Below, piece after piece: positions 41,101 to 53,140 of a DNA stretch of 64,000 bases. How positions within the stretch are numbered: the stretch's first letter is position 1; every line of letters starts with the position of its first letter. The translations under genes and the position numbers were made by a program. Origin of the DNA: Pyronema omphalodes (lineage: Eukaryota; Ascomycota; Pezizomycetes; Pezizales; Pyronemataceae); assembly GCA_024516155.1 (NCBI GenBank), contig JAJJXM010000008.1:1054001-1118000 (forward strand), written 5' to 3'. Under the pieces are notes generated by a model. That model saw nothing but the letters and a program-made list of their open reading frames with translations. It did not search any database and was not told where the DNA came from.

Positions 41101-42635
41101 GGTGAGGGAGGGAAGAAGAGAGGTGAGAGAGGCGGGTTAAGAATGACGGATTGAGAGTGACAAGTGGGAAAAGAGCAAACAGGGCTCCCAAATGTAACGA
41201 CAAAAATGAAAACCAGCAGGAATAATCGTGGTGGCAACAGGCCCAAGAAATGAAGTACGCTCTTGGGCGAATCCCAGCGAGACTCCAAGGTAGCAGCTAG
41301 AGCCTCGAAATTTATTTAGACTGTAGCATACGTCATAACCTTAAGGTTGGGAACGTTCAAGAGAATCAAATCAAATCACACATGAATTTATGGATGTACA
41401 CTTTGATTGATGAATGCATGCAATTCTGAGCTTTTTATTGGCGATTCAGAAATATGACTTTTCCTTATACTTTATGTTTTATTAACGTTTTGCGGTTCTG
41501 TTGCCGTTTTGCTTTACTCCTTCTTCCTCCTACCTTTTTTCTCATTCCCTGGTTTTCACATCAAGTGATATCATCCCGACTCCTGCTTCCGGATATCTAA
41601 CTAGCTATATAATCCCCCCTTCCTCTCCCCTTTCTCCTTTCCTTTCTTTCTCCTTCGGCGTTATATGATGCAATATCTTTTGACATATATTTGAAATATT
41701 CTACCATATCATGCAGATCTTTGTTTTTTTTTGTTTCTCTTTCCTCCTTACATATCTTTGTGGGGCACTTGTTTTTCCTTCTTATTTCTTACTATCAAAT
41801 ATTCGATTGGAGTATCTCCACTACCACAACTGGGAATCCGGAAGAAGCCGGGCTTCTCCGGTAAAACTCAGATGAACTCTGTCTTTCGTCCTTTTTAATT
41901 TTTTTTTTAATTCTTTTACTAGGTATCTCTAGGTCGACTTCTATCTAGGTCTTATCCTCTCTAGGAATCTGTCTTTTTGGAGGTATGTCGTTACATTGTT
42001 TGTTGTTCGGGAATCGGTAGAACAGGGCACCCTCCTCCGGTGTAAAGCCTAATGAAAGTTATCGATCTTTTTGCTTTTAATTTTCTGATTATCCGCTTGG
42101 ATAGCATGCGTTTTCTTTCCGTTAGTAATACTACGCCCTCCGTCTCTTTGATTTGAACATTCCCAACCTTTGACACTCTCACCTCGACTTGTCCGTCTCT
42201 CCTCTTCTCTGACTTCACCCTCAACTTTGTATTGTTCTCTTCTCAGACTTCTCCCCTTCATCACGATCCTTCTCGTACGCTCAGAACTGCTTCATTCTCG
42301 TCCTCAGATTCGACCAGTGTTCCACAGCTTATTATTCTCCTTCCTTCCAGGTTATTCTCCATGGCGGGTGCGTTACTGACCTGTGCGTGTATCCATTCTG
42401 CGCTGTCAATCTTGGTAGTAGAGATCATGGTAGTAAAGGGCTTTGGTTCCAACGGAAGAGTATAGTATCCACCTGGAGTGGAGCGGGCTTGTCAATTATC
42501 AGTTCGCAGTGCTTCTGGTCTGCTTCATTCTGTTAGTCTCTATTTTTGTAGCCTTCTATAAATCTAGACGCTGGATTTCAACACTCATCACGTTGTGTTT
42601 GCTGTCACGACAAATCATGCTCGCTAAATATTTAT

Positions 42636-42752
42636 CGTTGTCATAATTTCCCTCTGTCATAATTTCCCTCTGTCATAATTTCCCTCTGTCATAATTTCCC
42701 TCTGTCATAATTTCCCTCTGTCATGATTTCCCTCTGCCATAATTTCCCTCTA
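42636..42752. repeat. 16-bp minisatellite (TCATAATTTCCCTCTG)
   Basis: Seven to eight nearly perfect units beginning right after the ATTTATCG(C/T)TGTCATAA junction that is shared with 15200. Confidence 0.92.
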
Positions 42753-43104
42753 TCATCAATTCCCTCAACCTAGCGGGAGAGTGAAGTGGAGCGGTGAACA
42801 GGTGCACTTTCTGTCATTCTTCCCTCTTTTCGTCTCTATTTTCGTCGCCTGTTCAGTTAACATTTATCACACTAAACATCAATTCCATCTGTCAACAACT
42901 CTCTCTGGCATAAATCTCCTTTGCAGCCATATTTTGGGTGCCCTAGGAGAAGGTGATTTGGTGTCTAATGGACAGGTGCACTACCTCCGTCATTCATCTC
43001 GATTCCTTTCTTCTTTTAATTCTCTATATTTGTAACCTATCAAATGTACACATATCAGTGGAACATATCTGCACAGTTCGTACCCTATCTTTAACACTCA
43101 TCAC

Positions 43105-43215
43105 GTTGGACAACAATTCCCACTGACAACAATTCCCTCTGACAACAATTCCCTCTGACAACATTTCCCTGTGACAACAATTCCCTCTGACAACAATTCC
43201 CTCTGACAACATTTC
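43105..43215. repeat. 16-bp minisatellite (GACAACAATTCCCTCT)
   Basis: About seven units. Same CCCTCT core as the other arrays with a different spacer half. Confidence 0.9.
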
Positions 43216-43282
43216 CCACAACTCTCTGACATTCTTTCTCTTGGATGTGACTACCCTCTGGCAAATACTTCCCTTTAACATA

Positions 43283-43520
43283 AAGTCCCTCTTGCATAAA
43301 TCCTCTCTTGCATACATCCCCTCTGGCATAAATCCCCTCTTGCATAGATCCCCTCTTGCATATATTCCCTCTTGCATAGATTCCCTCTTGCATAGATTCC
43401 CTCTTGCATAGATTCCCTCTTGCATAGATTCCCTCTTGCATAGATTCCCTCTTGCATAGATTCCCTGTTGCATAAACCCCCAGTTGCATAAACCCCCAGT
43501 TGCATAAATCCCCAGTTGCA
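43283..43520. repeat. 16-bp minisatellite (TTGCATAGATTCCCTC)
   Basis: About fourteen units, ending in AGTTGCATAAA(C/T)CCCC variants. All minus frames stay open across it, producing CKRE..MQEGIYARGNL-type peptide artefacts. Confidence 0.92.
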
Positions 43521-43760
43521 TAAATTATAAATAAGAAAACCTCGCCGATTCCACGGTTCGAACACAAGACCTTTGAATGTCTAGGGTTAGTTCAGGACGG
43601 GTGTATTGCGAAACCTACAATATCAATATACCATTTTCACATCAGCCATTATGGCTTATTTCAATCCATGATTTGTGGTATATGACCTGCGGTGAAAATG
43701 CAGAGGGGTCGCTTCTTGGATAAATGTTGCCCGAACTTTGACAAAAGTTGTGAGAGAACA

Positions 43761-44100
43761 GCAGATGGAGGTTCAATAATCAAATACCCATCTGGCGAAA
43801 CATAGTTGTAGATGACAGAAGGAAAGATGAGCGATATAAGGAAGTAAAGCAAAACATCGATCCACGTACTGTACGACGTCTATCTGCGTCTGTCGATCAA
43901 GGAAACATATACAGTTTGAGACAAGAAATAAAATGCAACTGAAACCCATTCTTGCCGTAAATCACAGGCTACATAATCTGCACACCGGATTTCTATCACT
44001 TACATCTAATGACAGTACCCACCAGGTTGGTACCATATTTTCAACGTCGATTACTTTATGTCTGCTGTCATTACATAATTCATCTGTCAATTCGTGACAC
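43761..44100. other. Boundary between R1 and the retrotransposon nest
   Basis: No gene; the right half is probably decayed gag-derived sequence of the minus-strand element at 44119. Confidence 0.4.
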
Positions 44101-44118
44101 TTGTCCAGCATGGACCTT

Positions 44119-44661
44119 TTAGGACCGGGGGCAAGTGGGGGCGGTGAAGGTGGCAGGTGGAGGATAGGCGCCTTGGAAGGTGACAGGGCTAGTGGCCCGG
44201 GTGCTGGGATGGGTGACAACTTCTTCGAGGAGGTCGTTGATGGCATAATCCGGGGAATGATGCGGGGCGCTCAGAATGGCCATGGCGATCCGTTGGGTGA
44301 ACGCTAGGGGGTCGGCACCCAGTGGTAATTGGTTTATAGCAGCAGCATTGGGTAAGTCTTGCCACTGACCTTCATTTATAAATTTGATATGCATCTCGGT
44401 TGCGTGCAGGGAAGGAACTCTCGGACTGGATTGCGATGACGCTTGTTTCACCAATTGAGTAAAATAGAAGGGTCCATGAGACGACAAGGTGTTTGTGGCG
44501 CTCGGCTCTCCGGATGATTCTTTGGAGGTTGCCAGCAAGCGCCTTGGGATGCCTAGGGACTGGAGTAGGGTATCGCTTTGAGAGCTCATTTTGCGATAAA
44601 AGTCTGAGCAGAGCTAGTCCTGAATCGTGCGGCGGTTGCAGTAATTATTGGTTGAACGTAA
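44119..44661 (-). pseudogene. Gag fragment of a related Ty3/gypsy element (family 3)
   Basis: The minus frame from ATG 44589 to 44119 (156 codons) contains MHIKFINEGQWQDLPNAAAI, which aligns with MHIKLIDEGHWQQIVNAAAM of the intact element's gag, then a similar FTQ.LA.AIL block. The frame breaks in the Pro-rich region at about 44119. Upstream, TTACGTTCAACC next to a TGACA (44661 on the plus strand as TGTCA) corresponds to the LTR end and primer site of the intact element, so an LTR of this family probably starts at 44661 and extends rightwards. Unlike the intact element, its gag is in one frame from the upstream ATG. Confidence 0.7.
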
Positions 44662-46376
44662 TGTCAAAAGCAGACATACGGATGTCCAAGGGGCAGATGG
44701 GTGGGAAGACGGGAGGTGTCAGGACCCACGGAATACACACGGACCACAGGCGATACAATTGGCAGACTGCTATGCAGTTGGTTTTGGCCCCGGGCTTCGT
44801 TAGGTAAATCAGTCACGGGCAGTACTTACTTCTCGGTGTGGCGGTCACCGTAATGCTTCTGCCTCATGGAATACATGAAGGAAATCTTGTTATTCGGTTG
44901 GAACAATATCCTTGGCCGGACGTGGGGTTAGTGTCATACCCTACCCCGCTAAGACATTGAAAAGAATGGGGATTCTTACCTAAGTGATAACTCAAGCCAC
45001 AGGCCAGAGCTATTACTAACCACCCTTCATCCACTTCCCGCAGGAAATAGGATAATGGGGGGCCAGGGGAAAAGTCATCGTCATCTAGGGCGGGGAAACC
45101 CGGGGCAGCCCCTGAGGTGGGTCTGTTTCCGATCAATGACTGCGGTTTCTAATGCGCAGCCATACCTTGAGGAACATACCGCTGCCGCTGATAAAAACCT
45201 GGAATACTTATAACCTGAGGGCCTCACTCAAAGACTTACCGAAGCCTTTGAGCGAACACACCTCTTCCGCCGGATAAGAGAAAACCGGCCAGAAAGAGTC
45301 GTGGAACTAAGTGACCCGGCGGGCCAGATATACATACGAATAGAAAGGAGAATGTGACGCAAGTAGGTCACCCCAGGAAACAGATATCAAGGATGATGAG
45401 GATAGAAAGGTTAGGAGGGAAAGAACTGTATTTAAGTTAAATCGGATAATGTATTCACAAAACACTTTGCGGTAAAACAAGAAAACACAGTCATATATGA
45501 CCGAGGTTTTACGCCTGACCGACGGAGGAAACCGGACGAGCCAAACAACATCATACGACAGCGGAGTCTAGTCGGCCAAAGGAGATAAGCAGTTGACTAC
45601 CTCCTTGGCTAGTTATGACCGGTAATCATATCTTTGCAAACGCACCTTTGAACTCCGGATATGGTGAGACGACCATACGACGAATGGAAAACCGGTCCAA
45701 CCTCTATCCAGGACCCCTGGAAGGCCCACAGTCTATTGCCGACCATCACGACATCATCACATCATACAAACGACTTCACCGGATGCGACGGAATGGCCAA
45801 CCAGATATCAAAGTCCGACGTTAGTTGCAGGAACGCATCAGCTGGTCATGCAATGCACATTCTTCCAAATTCATTCCAATGGCATCCTATTATCGATGAC
45901 ATCAGTGCAAACCACGAGAAGGACCAGTCTAGGCATTAGCAAACGACTAAGGCATTATCGGGATAACGGCCCTGAGGATGTCTTAAAGTATATTCGCGAT
46001 ATTAGCGTTTTCACCAAAAGTTGCATTTTGTATGTTGGAAAAATCACGTTTAGGTGAAGCCAACCAATGTCTTAGGGTACTTCCACTTCCGCCCACCACA
46101 TAGTGCTTGGAGGGTATATGAGTGGGGAGCTCAAGATAAGAAAAATATAAAAGTGCCAAAAGCCCCCACTCGAAGAAGCCATCATCTAGCAACGCCATCA
46201 ATACTGTCCCAGATCCAACGACATATCCAACGAAGGGTTATTGTCTTCTCTTGAGTCAATACTCGATGCCCTCGAATCTATACCTTACCTCAAATCCATA
46301 CAATGTCTCCGGTCGTCCGTTTTCAAGAAACGACCACTAAATGAAACCGATACTCTCGAAATGCTCCCTGAGATAC
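44662..46376. other. Decayed LTR/transposon sequence, boundaries unresolved
   Basis: Begins with the probable LTR of the family-3 element. I find no coherent pol or other domain in the six frames. A TATA-like AAAATATAAAAG at 46140 suggests promoter sequence of a plus-strand LTR or dead element. Confidence 0.35.
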
Positions 46377-46495
46377 TGTCACACCGTATATTGTGTGAGT
46401 ATAGCATAGGTAACATGTATAACATTTAGAGAACATGGCAAACTTGACAGGAGAATGAATAACAAGGTTAGTATTCCGGGCCGGAACCCCCTGAG
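46377..46495 (+). mobile_element. LTR fragment of gypsy family 2 (plus), interrupted by copy 3
   Basis: Starts TGTCACACCGTATATTGTGT and matches, inverted, the LTR at 47783-48434 for about 118 bp with few changes. It ends at CCCTGAG where the LTR of copy 3 begins, so copy 3 appears inserted into it. Confidence 0.7.
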
Positions 46496-47782
46496 TGTCA
46501 CGGCACACGGCTGACGAGCCGTTGTGGTGTTGCGTCACCATTGTGTTGTCGTTGTTGTTGTTGCCGTCGTGCCGTTGTCGTGCCGTGTTGTGTTGTCGAT
46601 GTGTTGTTGTGTGGGCCGTGCCGTTGTTGATGATTGATTGACTGATGATGGATGACGTACCACGAGCTGTAGAAGCTGTGGCGTTGCAGGTGAAATGATG
46701 GAGAACGGAAGCTGTTCATGTAGCGATGTTGGATGACGGCCCAGCAAGATTGCTGGCCGCCCTTTGTACATAAGGAGGCTTGCCTCCCCGTCATTGAGTT
46801 CTCCATCGAACGTCTTGTGTCTTTCCCTCGTCTATTAATAAGATTCCTTATCTCAAGACTCATGTCATTCTTGTCCTTGTCCCTGTCCTTGTCTAGTGTG
46901 CCGGCCGTCTGTTGTGCACTTCGGTTCTTGTCCTTCTGTTCCCGTGTCCCGGAACCCGCCTAGTCCCCCCCCTGCCGGTAGTGTTCAGTGTGTTCTTCGA
47001 ACGTCTGTTCTTAGTTCCCTGACATTACGTTCCATCTGAAAATTCATTCGACCGACACGCATGAACCCAACCGGTTCTGCTCAGACACACGCCTTGAAAC
47101 AAGCCCTAGAGACCTACACACTAACCGGGATCTTCGGAATATCTAACCGATTCGCTGGCGCCCTCCGACGAGCCATCCGAAGAGCAGAAGATCACGGCTA
47201 CCTTGTGGTCCGCTGGGAACTCCAGGATTATACTTACCAGGAGTACGTCCCTCACACCATCCGACTTAAGCCTATCCTCTGAGCCCGCCGAAATGCACGT
47301 TAAGGTCATCGAGGAAGGGCTTTGGCAGCAGATCGTCAAGGCTGCTTGCATAACCAGTTTCCAGACGGGCACGACCCGGTCACGTTCACCAAGCAGCTCG
47401 CTCACTCCATTTTAGACGCCCAAGATCATCCCACGGGCTACATATTCAACGACCTCACAGAAACCCCCGGCTCCCGCACCAGCACCCGAGTCTCCAGTCC
47501 TGTCGCCTCCCGCGCTCCGGAAGCCCCCACCCTTGCCCCCATTCCCCCTGTTGTTATTCAGACTAGGTCCGTGCAGGTTTACACCAACGGACCAGAGACA
47601 GCGCCGCAAGCCGCCGCGTCCCCCACCACAGCCACAGCCGCAGCTCCCGCCCCCGCTATCATTGCGCCAGTTCCAAGACTTCCCCCCTGAGACCCCGAAA
47701 TCCTCCTAACCCCGGAGGAACAAGTAGATGCGAACGGAAATCAATACTATGAGAGGGAGATCACCCGTCAGCGCACCCTGGT
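46496..47782 (+). mobile_element. Ty3/gypsy chromovirus copy 3: 5' LTR plus truncated gag
   Basis: A 529-bp LTR at 46496-47024 (TGTCACGG...CTGACA) is followed by the leader and gag start (MNPTGSAQTHALKQALETY at 47061). The N-terminal segment ends at a TGA at 47280; the gag frame proper (MHVKVIEEGLWQQ, 47292) shifts frame and continues as 47322-47690 (FPDGHDPVTFTKQLAHSILD), where another stop occurs. Similarity to the intact copy stops near 47775-47782, so most of gag and all pol are gone. Primer site next to the LTR is mutated (ACGTTCCAT instead of ACGTTCGAT). A dead relic. Confidence 0.85.
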
Positions 47783-48434
47783 GTGTACGCAAACGCCGCC
47801 TTATCTTGCAGTTGGTAGTCATTGGCCTAAGGTCGCATCATATCAGTTCCGTCCAACAGTTTCCCTGAGTGGTGTTCCTTGCTGCAGAACGACGTCTCAT
47901 GCCAATGCATTCTTGACCATTGTCCTGAGCTCCACTCCTGTTGGCTGACTAGACTCTGCCTTATTCCTTGGCCGACTATCCGCGCAACTCAGACTTCGGA
48001 TGATCCCATTTGTCTGCCTTGCATCCTTATGAGAATTCCCTTCTCTTGCAAGCCCTCTGGTAGCCGTGCTTGGTGGAACACAACCTCAAGTATAACGAGG
48101 TGTCCCCTCCCCGTTGTCTTCTGTTCTCCATCAGCGTCGTCTGTAGTTTTCTCATGGGTAAGTCGACACCCATCTGATAAGTTGATACTCGTTCCCATCC
48201 ATCTTTGATCCTCCCAAGCTGACAGTGAATAACAGGTAGCGACGCCTCGGGCCGGGATCCTCGTGAGGTCCTTTCGGAAAGTCACGAATCACGTGACGTG
48301 GCTAGCTGGAGCTCCTCAGGGGGTTCCGGCCCGGGAATACTAACTTTATTGTTCATTCTCCTGTCGAGTTTATCATGTTCTCTAAATGTTATACATGTTA
48401 CCTATTCTATACTCACACAATATAGGGTGTGACA
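47783..48434 (-). mobile_element. 3' LTR of gypsy family 2 (minus), left boundary approximate
   Basis: On the minus strand it starts at 48434 with TGTCACACCCTATATTGTGT, preceded by a purine-rich tract (CAGGGGGGAGGTGG), the usual 3' LTR context. The left end probably coincides with the abrupt loss of copy-3 gag near 47782, where the minus strand reads GTACACA. Length is thus ~650 bp. Confidence 0.55.
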
Positions 48435-48873
48435 CCACCTCCCCCCTGTTCAAACTTCGTCCCGAAGCAAGTAGCTTATCATTCTGTGATCGCACCTCGC
48501 CGCAGCCAAGTGACTTAGTGATCATATATGGATGCAGTCCTCCAGCCCCTACATCCTACTACCAACTCGACCTAATGAAAACCTCGTGGGGAAAAACATT
48601 AAGCCTTAATCCTTGAGTTGGTAGTCCCTCGGAGAATCAGTGTACTTGAGATGAAACTCTCGTTAATTCTCCTGACCTCCTACTGAAAAGTTGTCGAATG
48701 GTTCTGCCGTCCAATCTTTCTTATTTGGCCAACCTAGCCATTTAACAAGGTACAACACTCGATTTCCTGATTTGTAGCTGGTCATGATTTCATTATTCCT
48801 CGCTTCCCTCAACATCGTCAGCTTCCCGTAGAATTTTGTTTGTATCCGGTGGAGCCCGAGTTCCTGCTCTGAA
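48435..48873 (-). pseudogene. Chromodomain end of gypsy family 2 pol, truncated
   Basis: The minus strand reads SGNRVLYLVKWLGWPNKKDW then TAEPFDNFSVGGQE and a stop, which is the second half of an integrase-linked chromodomain. Upstream frames are shifted. It is cut at 48873 by the LTR of copy 1. So this older element was split or truncated by the newer insertion. Confidence 0.7.
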
Positions 48874-49408
48874 TGTCAGGGAACTAGGAACGGACGTTCA
48901 AAGAACACACTGAACACTACCGGCAAGAGGGACTAGGCAGGTTCCGGGACGGGGAACGGCAGGACAAGGACCGAAGTGCTCGTCAGACGGACGGCACACA
49001 AAACAGGAACAGGGACAGGGACAAGAGTGACGTAGGACTGGAGGAAGAAGTCTTTATTAGGAGCAAGGGAAAGACAGAAGACGTTCGATGGAGAATCTCG
49101 ACAACGGGGAGGCAAGCCTCCTTATGTACAAAGGGGCGGCCAGCACTCTTGCTGGGCCGTCATCCAACATCGCTACCTGAAGCTTCCGTTCTCCATCAAT
49201 TCACCTGCGACGCCACACCTCTCCAGCTCGTGGTACGTCATCCATCATCAATCAGTCTATCAGTCACGACGGCACGGCACACACAACAATACAACAACAC
49301 AACAGCAACACAACACAACACGGCAAGACAACGGCACGATGTCAATCAACAATCACGACAACATAATGATGACGCAACACAACGGCTCGTCAGCCGTGTG
49401 CCGTGACA
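48874..49408 (-). repeat. 3' LTR of copy 1
   Basis: 535 bp, ends TGTCA...TGACA. Preceded on the minus strand by the G7 tract (plus-strand CCCCCCC at 49412-49418). Confidence 0.92.
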
Positions 49409-49419
49409 GTACCCCCCCG

Positions 49420-52400
49420 TTAGGCTCGAGTTCCTACGAGAGGAGAAGGTTTGTCTGGGTATAACTGATGGAATTTCTCGGCGGCCTCAGTTTCGGATAG
49501 GTTTGTTTCCGGTTCCCAGGTTGGGGAGTCGTGGCCGGTCCACTTGACGAGGTACTGCAGGTTTCCTCTTGACCAACGGCTATCCAGAATTTCATCCACG
49601 AACCATTCTTCTTCGCCGTCTACGACTACCGGTAGGGGCGGTGGGATAATCTGGCCAGGGAGGGGGTCCGAAGGGGCTGGGTTTAGTAGGGACACGGGGA
49701 AGGTCCTATGATGTTTCATTGTTTACGGTATATCCAATTCAAAGGCGTGGGATCCAATGGGTCGTAACACGGTGAAGGGGCCTAGGTGTTTGTTTTCCAG
49801 TTTCTTCGAGGGGCGGCGGGTTCTGAGGTTGCGGGCGTCCAGCCATACTAAGTCTCCTGGTTTGAAGACCGGCGCGGGGAGTCGGGAATTGTCGGCGGCT
49901 TCTATGTGGCGGGCTTGGGCGTATTTCATTTCCGAACGTAAGACGTCATGGATGTTTGACATCCTTTCCGCTACCTCGTTCGCTTTCACTTCTTCAGGAT
50001 TGTCTGTCCTGATTTCCAGTTCGAAAGAGCATTTGGGGTGTCGGCCGTATATAGCGTAGAACGGAGACAGCGACGTTGTATCCGATACTTGGTTATTTGC
50101 AGCAAATTCTGCCAGTGGTAAAAATTTCCTCCAATCGTCTTGTAAATAGCAGACCTACGCGCGGAGATATTGCTCCGTAACCGCGTTAATTCTTTCTGTT
50201 TGACCGTCGGTTTGGGGGTGGAAGGCCGTACTCGTGGCAATTTCGATACCCATGCAATTTGCCAGGTGTTTCCAGAAGTGGGCCACAAATTGCGGACCGC
50301 GGTCGGACACTACTGTGTCTGGCAGGCCGTGTAGTTTGAATACGTTTTCCAGGAAGAGTTGCGCGAAGCCTTCTGCGTCTATCGTGGAGTGACAGGGCAC
50401 TAAGTGCCGCTGTTTCGTGAGTCGGCAAACGATCGCACATATTGCGTCGAAGCCTTCTGATGTCGGTAATCCAGTAACAAAGTCCACAGATATATTCTGC
50501 CAAGGGTGGTGCGGGACCGGTAGGGGCTTCAAGGTTCCATAGGGTGCGTGGCGGGTAGCTTTTGCTTTTTACAAGTGTGGCAATTTCGGACGAATTGGTC
50601 CACATCTTTTCTCATCAAGGGCCAGTAATAATTCCTGGCGAGGAGTTCGAAAGTCTTTGCACGGCCCGGGTGTCCCATGGTGGGGGGGTAGTGGTGATCT
50701 TGTAGTAGTTTCAATCGTAGTTTATCCAGCGCGGGGACATAGAGGCAGTCTCGGTAGTACAATCTGTTTTCCAACACGGAGCAATCGGCGAGTGATATGT
50801 CCTTACAGATTTGTGTACCATCTTCCAGCATTCCCAACACTCGGTTGGGGAATGAATCTGTCTTGTAGCCCTCTGTGAACAGGAGGTCTACTTCGGAAGG
50901 TGCGAGTTTCATGGGCGGGGTCATGCATGACTGAAAGTTTTGTGGCTTTAGAACAGCTTGTTGGTTCGCCAGTATGCGTTCGTCTCCCTCTTCCGGGAGG
51001 TCGGCGGCTCGTCTTGTCAGGGCGTCCGGTTTCCCTCCCAACGTTCCCGGTCGATAGGTGATCACAAAGTTGAACCGAGACAGGAACTCGGACCAGCGTG
51101 CTTGTCGTCTGTTCAGCAGCTTTGTCGTCATAAAGTATTCGAGATTCTTGTGATCTGTCAATACTTTTATAGGGAAGGCGGAACCCTCTAAGTGGGGACG
51201 CCATTCCTCGAAACAACGAACTATTGCCAGTAGTTCTTTGTCATAGATTTCGTAGTTGCATTCTGCCGGGGAATGCTTCTTGGAATAAAATGCGACGGGG
51301 TGTAACACGTTATCGTCGTCGTATTGTGATAAGACTCCAGCAGACACATAGTCAGATGCCTCTGTTTCTACCACAATCGGTTTCTCGTAGTCGAAGTGCT
51401 TGAGAATCGGTGCTGATGTAAATGCATCCTTCAGTCGGTCGAAGGCGCTTTGCTGATCTTTACCCCAGGTAAAGGGGATTGCTTTACCATCTTTCTTTTT
51501 GGTCAGAGCCGTCAGAGGGGAGACCACTTTTGAGTAGTCTTTGATAAATCTTCGGTAGAAATTCGCGAAACCCAGGAACTCTTGGACCTGTTTCAAATTG
51601 GTTGGTTCCTTACAATCTCTCACTGTGGCTACTTTGGAATCCATCATGCGCGCGCCGTCGCGGCCGATGTTGTAGCCCAGGTACTGTACTTCTGCCTTAG
51701 CAAACTTACACTTCTCTGGCTTCAAGTGCAGTTTTTCTTGTTTGAGTCGTTCCAAGATCTTTCGGACGTGTGCGGTGTGATCGGACTTTGTTTCGGAGAA
51801 TACGAGGATATCGTCCAAGTATGCCCTACAAAACTGGTCTAGGTATGGTCTCAGGACATCATTTATAAATGCCTGGAAATCGGCAGGCGCGTTGGTGAGC
51901 CCAAAGGGCATCACTTTCGATTCAAACAGGCCGTACCTTGTGCGGAAGGCCGTCTTCCATTCTTCGCCCTCTTCCATTCTGATGAGGTTATAAGCGCTGC
52001 GGACATCAATGGTCGTAAAGTATTGAGCTTTGGAAAGATTCATCATCATTTCCTGTATCAATGGCAGCGGGTACCGGTTCTTCTCGGTACCTTCATTCAG
52101 TCTCCGGTAGTCGACACACAGGCGTAGGGATCCGTCTGATTTTTTCACGAATAATATCGGCGAGGCGGCTGGTGATTGGGAGCGTTGTATAAATCCTTTC
52201 TCCAAATTCTCATCGAGCCACGTTTTCAGCGTCTGCAACTCGTTGCGTGACAGCGAGTATAGCGGGCCAAAGGGGGGGACGAATCCCTCTTTCAGTGGGA
52301 TCTTGTGGTCGTAGGGTCGGTACGGGGGAAGTTCCTTCGCGTTGACCTCCTTGAATAAATCGAGGTAGTCATGATACTCTTGGGGGATCATGTCTTTCAG

Positions 52401-53087
52401 TTCGTCATCCGTGAGGGGGGGCTTGTCTTGTAGGGCGACGGTGATCTCGTCCAACGATAGCGAGAACAGTGTCAGGCTTTCGTCTTCTACCATTTCTTTG
52501 AAGTCGGAGATGGTTAGACTTGAGATCGCTATTGGGGGTTCGTCCGGGGGGTCGGGGACCGAGTCTTCTAACTCCGGCATGGGGTTTGTGTCGGGCTCGT
52601 GGACAGCGGGAGGGGGCCTCGAGTCCAGGACCTCGACACCGGTTGTGCTTACAGGCAACGGGGTGCAGTTCCTTAGGCAGTATTGGGAGTCGAAGCTTAC
52701 AGTGTTGGAACTGAAGCTTATTGTTACATCGTGTTTCTTCAACCAGGTCATACCCAACACCACCGGGTAGTGACCCAGCTTGGTGACAAACATGGGAAGG
52801 GTTTCCGAGTAACCGTTGATGGTACACTCTACTTGGGCGAGGTGTGTGATTTTTCCCGAGGATATGGGGCGGCCGTCGATAACTTCGACCGTTCGGGCGG
52901 TGGATAGGGGGGTTAGGGGGAGTTTGTGATGGTGGGCGAAATTGCGGTCAACAAAGGCGATACCAGTGGCGCCGCAGTCAACGAGCGCTACTGTTTTCAC
53001 GGAGCGGTTATTGGAAAACAAGGAACGGGAGAGGACAAGGTGTTTGCATTCTAACTTTCCAGTAAAACTTGCGCCCGATAATAGCAA
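49420..53087 (-). pseudogene. Pol of copy 1 (broken)
   Basis: Protease, RT, RNase H, integrase and chromodomain are all recognisable in the order and spacing of the intact copy, but the frame is broken as described for the whole element (frameshift near 50570, stops at 50155 and 49723). In RNase H the first catalytic Asp of V-E-T-D-A-S is Glu here (codon at 51362-51360). The RT YLDD box and the integrase D-D-35-E residues are retained. Confidence 0.92.
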
Positions 53088-53140
53088 TGTATCAGCAATA
53101 ATATTCCCACCAGCGGCAGAGCCATCTTCTTGCAGCTGGT

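Larger units (their letters stand above)
40640..43760. repeat. Composite repeat R1, most complete copy
   Basis: About 3.1 kb sharing its left part with 1660-2200, its centre with 14.5-15.2 kb and its right part with 2400-2620 and 17700-17880. It includes the inverted third copy of the 210-bp module (41130-41345), two kinds of 16-bp minisatellite and the GGTTCGAAC motif near 43552. No protein-coding frame beyond minisatellite artefacts. It may be a non-autonomous or long-dead element; a defined transposon class is not evident. Confidence 0.7.

Noticed and set aside
42636..43520. CRISPR-like appearance of regularly spaced repeats
   Set aside because: Units are directly tandem with no unique spacers, and the genome is eukaryotic.
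43024..43567. Three overlapping minus-strand repeat-peptide frames
   Set aside because: Same 16-bp minisatellite artefact; all frames are open equally.
46498..46963. Frames within LTRs (also 55378-55966 and 61260-61845)
   Set aside because: They lie in LTR sequence, recur only because LTRs are repeated, and run through terminal and promoter motifs.
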